Origin: Hymenobacter busanensis
Lineage (GTDB): Bacteria; Bacteroidota; Bacteroidia; Cytophagales; Hymenobacteraceae
Length of the DNA stretch: 64,000 nucleotides
Direction of reading: 5' to 3'
NCBI RefSeq assembly: GCF_008727865.1
Contig: NZ_VTWU01000001.1
Location: 434,001 to 498,000, forward strand
The notes under the pieces are model-generated. The model made no database searches and was not told where the DNA came from. It was given only the letters and a program-made list of their open reading frames with translations. Below, piece by piece: positions 9,381 to 18,176 of this stretch (position 1 is its first letter; each line of letters starts with the position of its first letter). Made by a program: the position numbers and the translations under genes.

Positions 9381-9424
9381 GGCAAAAACGCCCCTTCACC
9401 GCGTGGTGAAGGGGCGTTTTTGCC
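9381..9424. terminator. bidirectional terminator between phhA and the T9SS cargo gene
   Basis: A perfect 20-bp stem (9381-9400 with 9405-9424) with a 4-nt loop lies between two convergent genes. The arms start and end in A/T runs (aaaaa/ttttt), so it can work as a terminator on both strands. Confidence 0.9.
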
Positions 9425-9441
9425 AGGGAACGAAGGATCAG

Positions 9442-12400
9442 TTAGTTTACAATGGTGACCTTGCGGGTCATGGTTTCGGCCCCAGCCATTACCCGAAGGG
9501 TATACACGCCAGCGGCGGCTCCGTGCGCAGTGACCAGCCCATTTACCTGCCCCCGCACAACCGGTAGTACTTCTGAGGCTACCACTTGGCCCAAGGAATT
9601 CAGCAACTGCACCGTTGCCACAGCGGCACGGACGTTATCGAGGCTGACGTGCAATCGGCCCTGGGTCATCGGATTGGGGTACACACCCAGAAGGCTGACC
9701 GATTTGGCAGAGGTAGCAGTGGCTACCGAGGAACGCAGCTGTAACAGGAAACGAGCTGCTGCGCCCGTTCCCGTTGTTTCAGTAAAAGTGTAGGTCGAAT
9801 TGGCCAATAAATCCTGCTGCTGGCCGGTTTGCAGGTCTTGCAACTTCACCTCGGCCCCGGCCGGAAAGTGCAGCAGCGAAGCCGAAAGGGAATACGTGCC
9901 GGCCTGGGGCACACGCACCACCAGTGGCACCGCCAGCGAAGTGGCGCTCAAGGCGGGAAGGCCGTTGATAGACAGCGCATCGTTGCCAGCCTGCGTATAG
10001 AGTCCAGCCTGGGTGCTGATTACTTTCCACGCATCAAAGCGGGCATCGGCAGCCGGGGTTGCACCGGCTTCGCAGTACACATAGGTCACGTCGAAGGGAG
10101 TGGCGGCGCCGGCGGCAGAGAGGTCCAACTGAAGTTGGGGACGGGTATCGGTGCCAGAGCGGTAGAAGGCCGGATTGGCGTAAGACTGCATGCGCACACT
10201 CTCGTCGAGCAACAAGGATTTGCCCGGAGCCAGCGCCCGAACAAAGAAGCCCTGCATGGCTGGCACGACCGACCCGGAGCCCACGCCGTTCACGAAACTC
10301 GTGTAGGTGCCCGCGTAAGGCCCGCTCGAACGGTACATGTACAGGGCTGTTCCCACTCCGCTTGGCACGGCTACCTGATTCCAGTCGATGGGGGCAGGGT
10401 AGGGGTTGCCCACCAAGTTCCAGCCATTGCCGGAGCCGGAGTAGTTCAGCGGAATGGTAACGGGGCCGGCGTTGACGGGGCCGGTCAAGGCCACGGTTGC
10501 CGAAGCCGGCAGGTTGACGGTGTAGCCCTTGCCTGCGCCCATGGTGCCGGTAGGCACTTGCCAGCCCAGGTCGAAGTCGGTGGCGGTGTTGGGCCGGCCT
10601 TCGATGTACTCAAAAATGTTTGGAAATGGCTGTACGGTGCTGGGGTTGGAACTCGTATTGTAGGCTTGGTTAAGCACGGGCGTGAAGCCATTCGTGGCCA
10701 AGCCACTGAGGGCAGCTCCCACTACCGGGCTCGAAAAATGGCGGTAGCCGGTACCCGGATTTAGACTAGCGGTAATAGCGCGCTGCATGGTAACGTTGCC
10801 CGTGATACCGCCGCCACGGTTTACCACCATTGCGGAGTTGCTGGCATCCGAAGCCAAGACCAGTGGCTGCCCGTCGGTTTGGAGGCCTCCTCCGAGCGTG
10901 AGCATGCGGTGGACGGTGAGCGGCGTTGTTAGAACTACGCCAGCCGGACCTACTTCCAGGTTGTGCGCCTCAAACGCCGAGCCTCTCAGCTCTTGCGCCG
11001 CTGTTCCCTGCATGCGCAAAGTGCCGAGCAGATTCAGGGTGCCGTTGTTGGTGACCGTACCGGTTGCGGTTAGGGTGCCGGTTGAAGCCAGCGTTAGCGT
11101 TGCGCCCGGTGCCACCGTTATACTGCTGCCGTTCAGCGTGCCGGTGACTTGAGCATAGTTAGGAGTGCCGGCCGGAAAAACGAGGTTGTCGGTAGCGGCG
11201 GGCAGTACGTTGTTGCTCCAGTTTGTGGCTACACCCGATGCCGTCGACGTCAGACCCGTCCAGATGCCGTTGGGCAAGGCTGCAGCGGTGCCCAGGTAGC
11301 GAGCTACAATAAACTGTTTGGTGGTGGAGCCGGCAGGGGTGGTATAGCCTGCAACCACAATTTTCCCATCGGCCTGGATATCCAGCCCGTTGATGACATC
11401 TTCGCTGTCGTTGCCAATGTCGGTTACGGAAATACCGTTTGTACCAAAGCCAGGGTCCGGTGAGCCATCGGACTGCAACCGCACCAGCACAAAATCATTG
11501 TTTGAGGTGGCGGTTTTGGCAGCGCCGACGGCTACGATTTTGCCATCGGATTGTACCTGAACCTTATTCAGAACGGCAAGGCTACCAATCGTCAAATCCA
11601 CAATTCCCTGATTGCCAAAGGACGCATCCAGGGTCGCATCCGAATTCATTCGCAGGATCATGGCCTTGCCCCGGCGGCTTCCCACAACCACAAGTTTGCC
11701 GTCGGGTTGAGCCGCAATGCCTTGGGCAGTGATACCCGCAGAACGGTTGATGTCCAAACAAAACGCTAACCCAAAGCCGCGCGGACCAAAACCAGAATCG
11801 TGTGAGCCGTCGGGCAGCGCCTGGCTGAGCAGAAAGTCGTAGGTGCATTGGCCCACGGCCATGCTCTTCCCATTGGGCAGCCGGGCTATATCGGTAAAGT
11901 AGTGGGGAACATTCGTGACGAAGTTGAGCTGGCTAGTGCTGACACCGTACTGCGCTACATCGTCGCCGCTGGCCGAGAAGGTATGAACGACGTTGTTGTT
12001 GAAATTGGCAGCCAGGCTGTGCCGGTCGCCGGCCACGGTGATGCTGCCATCGGGATTCACTATGCTCCCGTACCATATGCCTCCTAAGTTGCCCAAGCCT
12101 GGGTAAATAACTTTGCGGTAACCCGTGCGGGCGGCCCCCTGACCTGTCATTTCGCCAAACCCGGTATCAAAACTGCCGTCGGGGTTGTGGCGCGCCACAT
12201 AGCCAGGGCCGCCAGCGGAGCCACTCACCACGTACTTGCCATCGGGCTGAACGGCTAGGCCACTGCCTACAAACAGGTTGGCCGACCCACCCGAAGAAAC
12301 AGCCCCCAGACCCGCCGTCCCAAACAGGGAATCAGTCGTCCCATCGGCCAAGAGCCGGGTCAGAATTATACCGTTTGATTGGTCGCCCACGACCACGAGC

Positions 12401-12579
12401 CTGCCGTCAGCCTGTTGTTTTACCCCGCGCGCCTGCATGCTCACGCCGCTCAGGCCGAAAGTGGGCAACACCTTTCCGCCTGAGCCGAACCCTGCGTCCA
12501 AGCTGCCGGCTTGTTGGGCTACGGTAGGTAAGGCGTGTAACGCTGATGCAAAGACAGCTAGAGTAAACAAGTTGCGCAT
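9442..12579 (-). CDS. delta-60 repeat protein with T9SS type A sorting domain
   Basis: A secreted protein of 1045 aa. It has a signal peptide (about residues 1-21, ending near TVAQQ) and an N-terminal half made of repeated units of the type DAGFGSGG ... QADGRLVVVGD ... LLADGTTD, the delta-60 family thought to fold as beta-propeller-like repeats. A middle region of beta-rich segments follows, then a C-terminal domain starting at LGVYPNPM and ending in GVYTLRVMAGAETMTRKVTIVN-like strands. That C-terminus is the Por secretion/type A sorting signal recognised by the type IX system. Upstream in-frame Met codons are rejected because they precede the signal peptide. The function of the exported protein is unknown; surface adhesion is only a guess. 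Confidence 0.88.
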   Translation of the reverse strand: MRNLFTLAVFASALHALPTVAQQAGSLDAGFGSGGKVLPTFGLSGVSMQARGVKQQADGRLVVVGDQSNGIILTRLLADGTTDSLFGTAGLGAVSSGGSANLFVGSGLAVQPDGKYVVSGSAGGPGYVARHNPDGSFDTGFGEMTGQGAARTGYRKVIYPGLGNLGGIWYGSIVNPDGSITVAGDRHSLAANFNNNVVHTFSASGDDVAQYGVSTSQLNFVTNVPHYFTDIARLPNGKSMAVGQCTYDFLLSQALPDGSHDSGFGPRGFGLAFCLDINRSAGITAQGIAAQPDGKLVVVGSRRGKAMILRMNSDATLDASFGNQGIVDLTIGSLAVLNKVQVQSDGKIVAVGAAKTATSNNDFVLVRLQSDGSPDPGFGTNGISVTDIGNDSEDVINGLDIQADGKIVVAGYTTPAGSTTKQFIVARYLGTAAALPNGIWTGLTSTASGVATNWSNNVLPAATDNLVFPAGTPNYAQVTGTLNGSSITVAPGATLTLASTGTLTATGTVTNNGTLNLLGTLRMQGTAAQELRGSAFEAHNLEVGPAGVVLTTPLTVHRMLTLGGGLQTDGQPLVLASDASNSAMVVNRGGGITGNVTMQRAITASLNPGTGYRHFSSPVVGAALSGLATNGFTPVLNQAYNTSSNPSTVQPFPNIFEYIEGRPNTATDFDLGWQVPTGTMGAGKGYTVNLPASATVALTGPVNAGPVTIPLNYSGSGNGWNLVGNPYPAPIDWNQVAVPSGVGTALYMYRSSGPYAGTYTSFVNGVGSGSVVPAMQGFFVRALAPGKSLLLDESVRMQSYANPAFYRSGTDTRPQLQLDLSAAGAATPFDVTYVYCEAGATPAADARFDAWKVISTQAGLYTQAGNDALSINGLPALSATSLAVPLVVRVPQAGTYSLSASLLHFPAGAEVKLQDLQTGQQQDLLANSTYTFTETTGTGAAARFLLQLRSSVATATSAKSVSLLGVYPNPMTQGRLHVSLDNVRAAVATVQLLNSLGQVVASEVLPVVRGQVNGLVTAHGAAAGVYTLRVMAGAETMTRKVTIVN

Positions 12580-12871
12580 AAATGGAGGCTGAAAAATGAA
12601 ATGATTATTTTGCGTGAATGTATGGTTTTTTTTATTTGTGTCCAAGCCTTGGTAGGCAAGGAAAAGCCCTGCCCAGAGACCTGAAAGCGCGCATCTGGCG
12701 TAGACAAGCAACATTTGAGGTGTAGCGCGCTACCTGTGGTCAATACAGTTTCCAGACGCGCCGAAAACATGTCAAAGCCACCTATACTCACGGGGGATTG
12801 ACTTGGGATGGTGCTCAGAAGGCGACTATTTCCACTGGATAAGAAAACAATGCAGCGGCAAGCAGAGCTGG

Positions 12872-13348
12872 TTAATACAACCACCCGAGCCGCCGGTACA
12901 CAAAGTGCAGGAGCCACAACGGGCCGATGAGCAGAAACTGCAGGTCTTTCAGAAACGACGGTTTCTTGCCTTCCACCTCGTGCCCCCAGAACTGCCCAAC
13001 CCACGCCAGCACAAAAATGATGAGGCACACAGCCCACAGCGGCAGCGTGGCTTGGGCATCCACCACGCGCAGGGCTGCCGCCATCAGCACCCACACTACT
13101 ACCATGCCCACCGACAGCCGGGCCGACAGGCGCAGGTAGTACGCCACGGCCAGCACCATCACCAGCGTGGCCAGGTTCAGCCACGGACTGAGGCGGTGCA
13201 GGGCCGCTGGCATGGGCACCGACCACAGCAGCCCCAACAGCGAAAACATGATGAGGGGCACGCATATCCAGTGCACCAGTTTGTTGGTGGGGTTTTGGTG
13301 GCTTTCGCCGTATTCGGCGAGCAGCGCGGCGAGCAGTGCGTTAGGCAT
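12872..13348 (-). CDS. Mpo1-like (DUF962) integral membrane protein
   Basis: A 158-aa protein with about four transmembrane segments. The pattern fits the DUF962/Mpo1 family: an N-terminal YGESHQNPTNKLVHWICVP segment with His17 and His26, and a later WVGQFWGHEVEGKKPS segment with another His. In yeast Mpo1 these conserved His residues bind iron for alpha-oxidation of 2-hydroxy fatty acids. The same chemistry in bacteria is an inference. It has no clear partner: its downstream neighbour on the same strand is the T9SS cargo gene, about 290 bp away. Confidence 0.85.
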   Translation of the reverse strand: MPNALLAALLAEYGESHQNPTNKLVHWICVPLIMFSLLGLLWSVPMPAALHRLSPWLNLATLVMVLAVAYYLRLSARLSVGMVVVWVLMAAALRVVDAQATLPLWAVCLIIFVLAWVGQFWGHEVEGKKPSFLKDLQFLLIGPLWLLHFVYRRLGWLY

Positions 13349-13469
13349 AGCGGGTGGGGAAAGCAGGAAAAGCTACTGAAAAACGCTGCCACATGCAATG
13401 CAGCACCTACTGTACTTGCACCACCGCGGCATAAGTCGGGCTAGAAAGTCTTGCCCGAGAGCAAAAGAA

Positions 13470-13493
13470 AAGCGCCGGCATTTGCCGGCGCTT
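13470..13493 (-). terminator. intrinsic terminator after the dienelactone hydrolase gene
   Basis: An 11-bp perfect GC-rich stem (13470-13480 with 13483-13493). On the minus strand it is followed by cttttcttttgc. It lies 22 bp past the stop of the minus-strand hydrolase and probably ends the three-gene operon that starts at 16452. Confidence 0.85.
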
Positions 13494-13515
13494 GAGCTAT
13501 ATGGGCAAGCAGAAG

Positions 13516-14436
13516 CTAGACTTTGGCTTCGCGCTTGAAGTTTTTGCGCAGGTACGCCAGCGACACCGCGTGCGCATAGGCTGCGAATTGCGGGCTGTAT
13601 TTGGGGTTCGATGGGTTGGCAAAAGCGTGGTCGGCGTCGTAGCTCTTCACTGTCAGGGGCTTTTTGGCGGCGGCCATATCCTTCTGAAACTGGGCCACCA
13701 CCTCGGGGCTACTCCACTTGTCCTGGGAGGCGAAGATGCCCAGCACGTCGGAGTTCAGGGTTTTGAGGCGGGCCACGTCATTCTCGGGCATGCAGTAGTA
13801 CATCACGCAGCCCACTGTTTGCTTGCCGCCCAGCAGGGCCGCTTGCAACGACCAGCCCCCGCCGAAGCACCAGCCCACCGTGGCAAATCGGGCCTTCGGC
13901 CCAGCGTAAGTCATGGTACTTTTCAGAATGCGCTGCGCCCGGTCGGTTTTCACTGCTTGCATCAGTTTGCCGGCTTCTTCGGGCGTGGTAGCCACCTGGC
14001 CGTCGTACAAATCCACGGCAATGACGTTGACACCGGTCAGTTCACTGGTGTAGGTGGCGGCTTCTTTTTTGATGTAGTCGTTCAGGCCCCACCACTCGTG
14101 AATCACTAGCAGGTATTTGTCCGATGGGGTGGCGCTTTTCATCTCGAAGCCACACCCTGTTTTGCCGTCCGACGTCCTGAATTCAATGGCGTTGCCGGTG
14201 CCTTGGTACGAGTAGGGCAGGGGCGCGTCATGGCCGCCGGAAAAACCCTCGTTGGCAGCCAGCATGGCAAAGGCCTCGGTGGCCGCCGGGCGGGCGCAAC
14301 AGGAAAGGCTAGCTTTTTGAGCAAACGCGGCACTGCTGCTCAGCACGGCTGCCAGCAACAGGAAAAGGCGCTTTGTGGGGCGTGAAGGTTGAAATGCGGG
14401 ACTGGAAGCGGTACTCCAAGTATTTTGTTTAGGCAC
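13516..14436 (-). CDS. secreted dienelactone hydrolase family protein
   Basis: An alpha/beta hydrolase of 306 aa with the complete dienelactone-hydrolase triad: Cys190 in GWCFGG, Asp239 in ASQDKW and His270 in DADHAF. The HEWWGLND motif (113-120) is typical of the family. A signal peptide (hydrophobic core about 23-38, cleavage near AFAQ) indicates a periplasmic location; the N-region before it is unusually long. The start is a GTG 7 bp after the ABC1 gene stop, so it is the last gene of an operon with the COQ9-like regulator and ABC1 kinase. The substrate is unknown. Confidence 0.85.
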   Translation of the reverse strand: MPKQNTWSTASSPAFQPSRPTKRLFLLLAAVLSSSAAFAQKASLSCCARPAATEAFAMLAANEGFSGGHDAPLPYSYQGTGNAIEFRTSDGKTGCGFEMKSATPSDKYLLVIHEWWGLNDYIKKEAATYTSELTGVNVIAVDLYDGQVATTPEEAGKLMQAVKTDRAQRILKSTMTYAGPKARFATVGWCFGGGWSLQAALLGGKQTVGCVMYYCMPENDVARLKTLNSDVLGIFASQDKWSSPEVVAQFQKDMAAAKKPLTVKSYDADHAFANPSNPKYSPQFAAYAHAVSLAYLRKNFKREAKV

Positions 14437-14443
14437 GAGGACA

Positions 14444-15817
14444 CTACGCTTGCGCTGCCTGGGGGCCTGGAATACCAGTGTCCACTTGTGCGCCCAGCTC
14501 CGTGAGCAGGGCGTACAAACCCACGTAGGTGCGGTTCAGGTAGATAAAGTGCCGGGAGCCACGCGGTTCGCGCTGGCGCCGCAGCTCCGGGTCCTGCATC
14601 AGTTCGTCGCCGAGGGCATACAACTGCTGCAAATAAGCCGCGTCGCCAAAATCGAATGTGGCTTGCCAAAACGGCTGCGCCACCAATGCCAACGACGCTT
14701 TGATGGTGCGCAGGTACAGGTTGCGTTGGGCCGGTGCGTCGGCCGAGCGCAGCACTTCCAACTCCGTGAGCAGTTTTTCCAGGCGCGCTTCGTCGTCGAG
14801 GATGCCGGGAACCAACAAGGCTAGGAAGCGCTGCTGAAACGCGGCCGGAATTTCTTTCACGCAGCCGAAATCGAGCACCCCGACGGTGCCGCCGTCGGTG
14901 GCTTGCAGCAGGAAGTTGCCGGGGTGCGGGTCGGCGTGCACCTGCCGCAGCGTATGAATCTGATACGTGTAGAAGTCCCAAAGCGCCTGCCCGAGCTGGT
15001 TGCGCACGGCCTGGCTGGGCGCGGTGGCCAGAAACTCCTTCAGGTGCAGACCCGGCAGCCAATCCATGGTGAGGATGCGCGCCGCCGATAGTTCGGCGTG
15101 GTAATGCGGAAACTGCAGGTGGGGCATGTGCCGACACCGAGCCGCAATTTCCTGGCCTCGCCGCAACTCCAGGGCGTAGTCGGTTTCTTCGAGCAGGCGC
15201 GTTTCCACTTCTTCCAGGTAGGGCCGCACCTGCGCCTCGTCGAGGCCGAGTACGCGCAGGGCCACGGGCTTCACCATCCGAATGTCGGAGCGGATGCTGT
15301 CGGCCACGCCGGGGTACTGCACTTTCACGGCCAGCGGCAGGCCGTTGCGCCGCGCCCGGTGCACCTGCCCAATGCTGGCCGCCTGCCGGGCCTGCGGCTC
15401 AAACTCGTCGAACAGCTCGAAGGGCGACTTGCCAAAGGCGTCGCGGAACGCCTTGACGACCAGCGGGCCCGACAACGGCGGCGTTTGGTACTGGGCTTGG
15501 GCGAACTGCTCGGCATACGCCGGCGGCAGCAGGTTTTTCTCCATGGCCAGCATCTGAGCCACCTTCAGCACCGAGCCTTTCATTTCGCTCAGGGCGCCGT
15601 ACAGCTCGGCCGCATTGGCGGCGTGCAGGTCTGCGGAGCTGCTTTCGGCCCCCACCGAGCGGCGGGCGTAGTGCTTCACGTAGTTGGCGCCTACTTTCAG
15701 CCCGGTTTTGGCGAAGCGCGCCGCCCGTGCCACTTTGGTGGTGGGCAGCGACACCAGCGGGGACGTAGCTTCTGGCGTCGGCTCCGGGGCAGGGCCGCCT
15801 TGGGGTTCGTCGGGCAT
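14444..15817 (-). CDS. ABC1/AarF/UbiB family atypical kinase
   Basis: A 457-aa member of the ABC1 (COQ8/UbiB) family of protein-kinase-like ATPases, which in other organisms support ubiquinone synthesis or lipid handling. Visible motifs are the KxGQ-like segment KVAQ at 85-88 (Gly replaced by Ala), the AVKVQYPG ATP-binding strand, ADPHPGNFLL and the metal-binding LDFGCVKEI. The N-terminal 30 residues are Pro/Glu-rich. It overlaps the upstream TetR-like gene by one base (TGATG), implying translational coupling. Bacteroidota generally use menaquinone, so a role in ubiquinone synthesis is unlikely and the true substrate is open. Confidence 0.9.
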   Translation of the reverse strand: MPDEPQGGPAPEPTPEATSPLVSLPTTKVARAARFAKTGLKVGANYVKHYARRSVGAESSSADLHAANAAELYGALSEMKGSVLKVAQMLAMEKNLLPPAYAEQFAQAQYQTPPLSGPLVVKAFRDAFGKSPFELFDEFEPQARQAASIGQVHRARRNGLPLAVKVQYPGVADSIRSDIRMVKPVALRVLGLDEAQVRPYLEEVETRLLEETDYALELRRGQEIAARCRHMPHLQFPHYHAELSAARILTMDWLPGLHLKEFLATAPSQAVRNQLGQALWDFYTYQIHTLRQVHADPHPGNFLLQATDGGTVGVLDFGCVKEIPAAFQQRFLALLVPGILDDEARLEKLLTELEVLRSADAPAQRNLYLRTIKASLALVAQPFWQATFDFGDAAYLQQLYALGDELMQDPELRRQREPRGSRHFIYLNRTYVGLYALLTELGAQVDTGIPGPQAAQA

Positions 15818-16452
15818 CAGCGGCGGCTTTGGAACAGGAAACGGGCTAGGTCCAGGGCCGAGTCGAGCGTGTTCGGCCCCACAAGGTCGAAGCTCAGCCG
15901 CACGGCTTTTTCCACGGCGGCGTCGGTGCGCTCGAAGTTCAGGCTGTCGTCTTTTGCAAAATACCCGAGCACGAACAGCGCCTGTTGCCAGAAAGCCCGC
16001 GGATACTGCTCCTGTACCACCGGGCGACTGGCCACTTCTTCGGTGCGGCGGGCCTCGCGCAATAAGTCGCCCACAAAGGCCTCAAAACCTTGCCGAAAGT
16101 CGTCGAGCACGCGCGGGGTGAGGCCGGGCATGCGGTGCAGGGAACGGCGCAACGACCCTAGTGCGTAGCTGCGGTTGTGCTTGAGAATTTCGAGTAGCGT
16201 GAAGTAGAAACCCAGCAGCTTTTCGCGGGCGCTGTATTGCTCCCAAACCGGCTCGGCAGTGGCCCGTTCGCGCGCCTCCCGTCCAAAGTCGGCCCAGATT
16301 TCCCGGTCGATGGCGTCGAAGCTGGCATAGTGGCGGTAGAACTCGGCTTCGGGCAGGCCCAGCTTTTGGGTGAGCTTGAACACCGACGCGGGCGGCGCGT
16401 TTTTGCGCAGTACGTAGTCAAGGTACGCCTGCTTAATGCGGTCTTTCTCCAT
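15817..16452 (-). CDS. TetR-fold (COQ9-like) protein coupled to the ABC1 kinase
   Basis: A 211-aa protein with an N-terminal TetR-type helix-turn-helix (about residues 20-48, SVFKLTQKLGLPEAEFYRHY) and an all-helical C-terminal domain. It could be an ordinary TetR repressor. COQ9, the lipid-binding partner of the COQ8/ABC1 kinase in mitochondria, is itself a TetR-fold protein, and this gene is fused by a TGATG overlap to an ABC1 gene. The arrangement suggests a functional COQ9/COQ8-like pair, but that is inference. It is the first gene of a three-gene minus-strand operon. Confidence 0.75.
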   Translation of the reverse strand: MEKDRIKQAYLDYVLRKNAPPASVFKLTQKLGLPEAEFYRHYASFDAIDREIWADFGREARERATAEPVWEQYSAREKLLGFYFTLLEILKHNRSYALGSLRRSLHRMPGLTPRVLDDFRQGFEAFVGDLLREARRTEEVASRPVVQEQYPRAFWQQALFVLGYFAKDDSLNFERTDAAVEKAVRLSFDLVGPNTLDSALDLARFLFQSRR

Positions 16453-16613
16453 GGTTTATCCAAAACCAGCGGCAACGGGGTTTGGTTGTGTTTGGCCAGG
16501 CGCACGTCGGATTGGCCTAGCCAAATGAATAATTTATATAAGCACTATACGGCTGTATTTGGATGATGCTGTTTAAATATTGTAGGTTTAGGTGTTTTTT
16601 CTCATCCATTTCC

Positions 16614-17783
16614 ATGAGTCGCACCCTACCTTCTTTAATTCTGATCCTTACCGCTTGGCTGGTGGGCTTGGGACATGCTACCCAAGCCCAGACGGCTAAT
16701 GCAAGCATCAATGGCACAGTGGGAACCGAAGACAAGCTGGCCCTGTCGGGGGTGTCGATAACAGTGGCGCACTTGCCCTCGGGGGCCCGGCAAGCGGTAC
16801 TCACCGATGCCAACGGAAGCTTTGCCATTAAAAATCTGCTGATAGGAGGCCCGTACGTGGTGCAGGTCAGCCAGCCCGGCTACAAGATGCAGTTCGTCAA
16901 CGATGTGTTCCTGTCCGCCGACAAGCCTTCCACGTTCGCGTTTGTGCTGCGGAGGCCCGAAGCCGTTGCTACGACCAAAACTCATTCCGGCCGGGCCAAG
17001 TCGTCGTTCGCGCCATTGCGTGGAGGAGCTTCCCGGCCCCTCGTGGCTTCTGCTCCTGCGGTAGTCCCGGCTACGGCAACCGCCTCCACAGCGCCGGCTC
17101 CCGCTCCCGCACCGGAAAAACGCGCAGCCGCTGCTCCCGCCGAAACGGTTGCTGCACCAAGCGCGGTGGCCAGCAAGCCCGAAGCAACTGCCTCGGCACC
17201 GGCGCCTCGGGCCCGCCGCCCCTATACGCCTCGCAAGCCCACCAAAGGCAATGCGCCCGCGGTAAGCGGCCATTATGACGCCAAGAGCGGCAATTACATT
17301 TACGATACGGGGGCGCCAACAACCATCAAGTTGGCCAGCGGAGGCGTAATTGAGGGCGTAGGAGTTAACTCCACCGAGAACCTGCTGCACCGCTTCATCA
17401 CCGATGCACAAGCGAAAGTGGACACTGCCGACCTGACCCAGGGCTGGATCAACTTCGACCGTGTGTACTTCGATGCCGGCAAGGCCACGCTCACCAAAGA
17501 GTCTGTGGGACAGCTGCGCAACATTGCGGCCATCATGCGGGCGTACCCCGCCACACGCATCAAGATTGGCGGCTACAGCGACAGCACCGGTACCTATAAA
17601 GTCAACAAGCTCCTGAGCGACGCCCGCGCGCAAGCGGCGTGGGCCACGCTAGTGGAAATGGGCGTAAGCCCGCGCCGCATGGACGCCCGGGGCTACGGCC
17701 CGCGCTACGGCATTGCGCCCAACACCACCGAGGAAGGCCGCGCCATGAACCGCCGTCTGAGCGTGAAAGTTCTTGCTAAATAG
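16614..17783 (+). CDS. OmpA-family protein with N-terminal carboxypeptidase-regulatory-like domain
   Basis: A 389-aa envelope protein with three parts. A signal peptide (about 1-27, ending near ATQAQ) is followed by a beta-sandwich of the carboxypeptidase regulatory type (about 30-115, with the GTVG ... GVSITV ... DANGSFAIKNL pattern). A long Ala/Pro/Lys-rich linker (about 120-225) comes next. The C-terminal OmpA peptidoglycan-binding domain (about 275-389) contains FDAGKATL, GGYSDSTGTYKVN and ARGYGPRYG. It probably ties an outer-membrane or periplasmic structure to the cell wall. The start at 16614 is chosen because it begins the signal peptide. It is transcribed divergently from the COQ9-like operon. 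Confidence 0.88.
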   Translation: MSRTLPSLILILTAWLVGLGHATQAQTANASINGTVGTEDKLALSGVSITVAHLPSGARQAVLTDANGSFAIKNLLIGGPYVVQVSQPGYKMQFVNDVFLSADKPSTFAFVLRRPEAVATTKTHSGRAKSSFAPLRGGASRPLVASAPAVVPATATASTAPAPAPAPEKRAAAAPAETVAAPSAVASKPEATASAPAPRARRPYTPRKPTKGNAPAVSGHYDAKSGNYIYDTGAPTTIKLASGGVIEGVGVNSTENLLHRFITDAQAKVDTADLTQGWINFDRVYFDAGKATLTKESVGQLRNIAAIMRAYPATRIKIGGYSDSTGTYKVNKLLSDARAQAAWATLVEMGVSPRRMDARGYGPRYGIAPNTTEEGRAMNRRLSVKVLAK

Positions 17784-17896
17784 CCGCGCATCAGGCAGCC
17801 CTTTGGCTTATGGCCGGGCTGCTGGATTCGAGTAGGTTGGGTGGCATGTCTGGGGGCGTTTGTGTATATTCGGGAAGCACCAACTTCCTGACCGCC

Positions 17897-18100
17897 ATGA
17901 CTCTTTCCCCGCGCTCCTCGAATCAGTCGGTACAGAACCTCCCCGCTGCGGCTCCCCGCCCAGTTCCACTGGTCAACGGGCGGCCATCGGCTCCGGCCAA
18001 ATCCGCCTCGGCACCCGTTGCAGCGCCCAACAACGAAGAAGAGCAGCGGAATTTCATGGCCACGTGCTGCGGGTACGAGGCTTTCGGCTCGATCTTCTAG
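17897..18100 (+). CDS. small 67-aa Pro/Ala-rich protein ending in a CC-containing tail
   Basis: Not recognised. The N-terminal two thirds are Pro, Ala and Ser rich and probably unstructured. The C-terminal end, from NNEEEQRNF to a final FGSIF, is acidic then hydrophobic and includes two adjacent Cys residues (CCGYEAF). A promoter-like TATATTCG lies just upstream at about 17868-17875, and an intrinsic terminator follows 24 bp after the stop, so it looks like a self-contained transcription unit. The leader-then-Cys-tail layout recalls some modified peptide precursors, but no modification gene is adjacent. The ATG at 17897 is the only good start; an upstream in-frame ATG at 17810 would precede the box. 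Confidence 0.5.
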   Translation: MTLSPRSSNQSVQNLPAAAPRPVPLVNGRPSAPAKSASAPVAAPNNEEEQRNFMATCCGYEAFGSIF

Positions 18101-18123
18101 CTGCTTCACGCTGCACCATCAAC

Positions 18124-18153
18124 AAGCCCCGTCCGAAACGATGGGGCTTTTTT
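18124..18153 (+). terminator. intrinsic terminator after the 67-aa ORF
   Basis: aagcccc (18124-18130) pairs with ggggctt (18143-18149), followed by a T tract. It lies between the small + strand ORF and the convergent photolyase gene. Confidence 0.75.
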
Positions 18154-18176
18154 GTACCGGACCACCAAACCATTGA

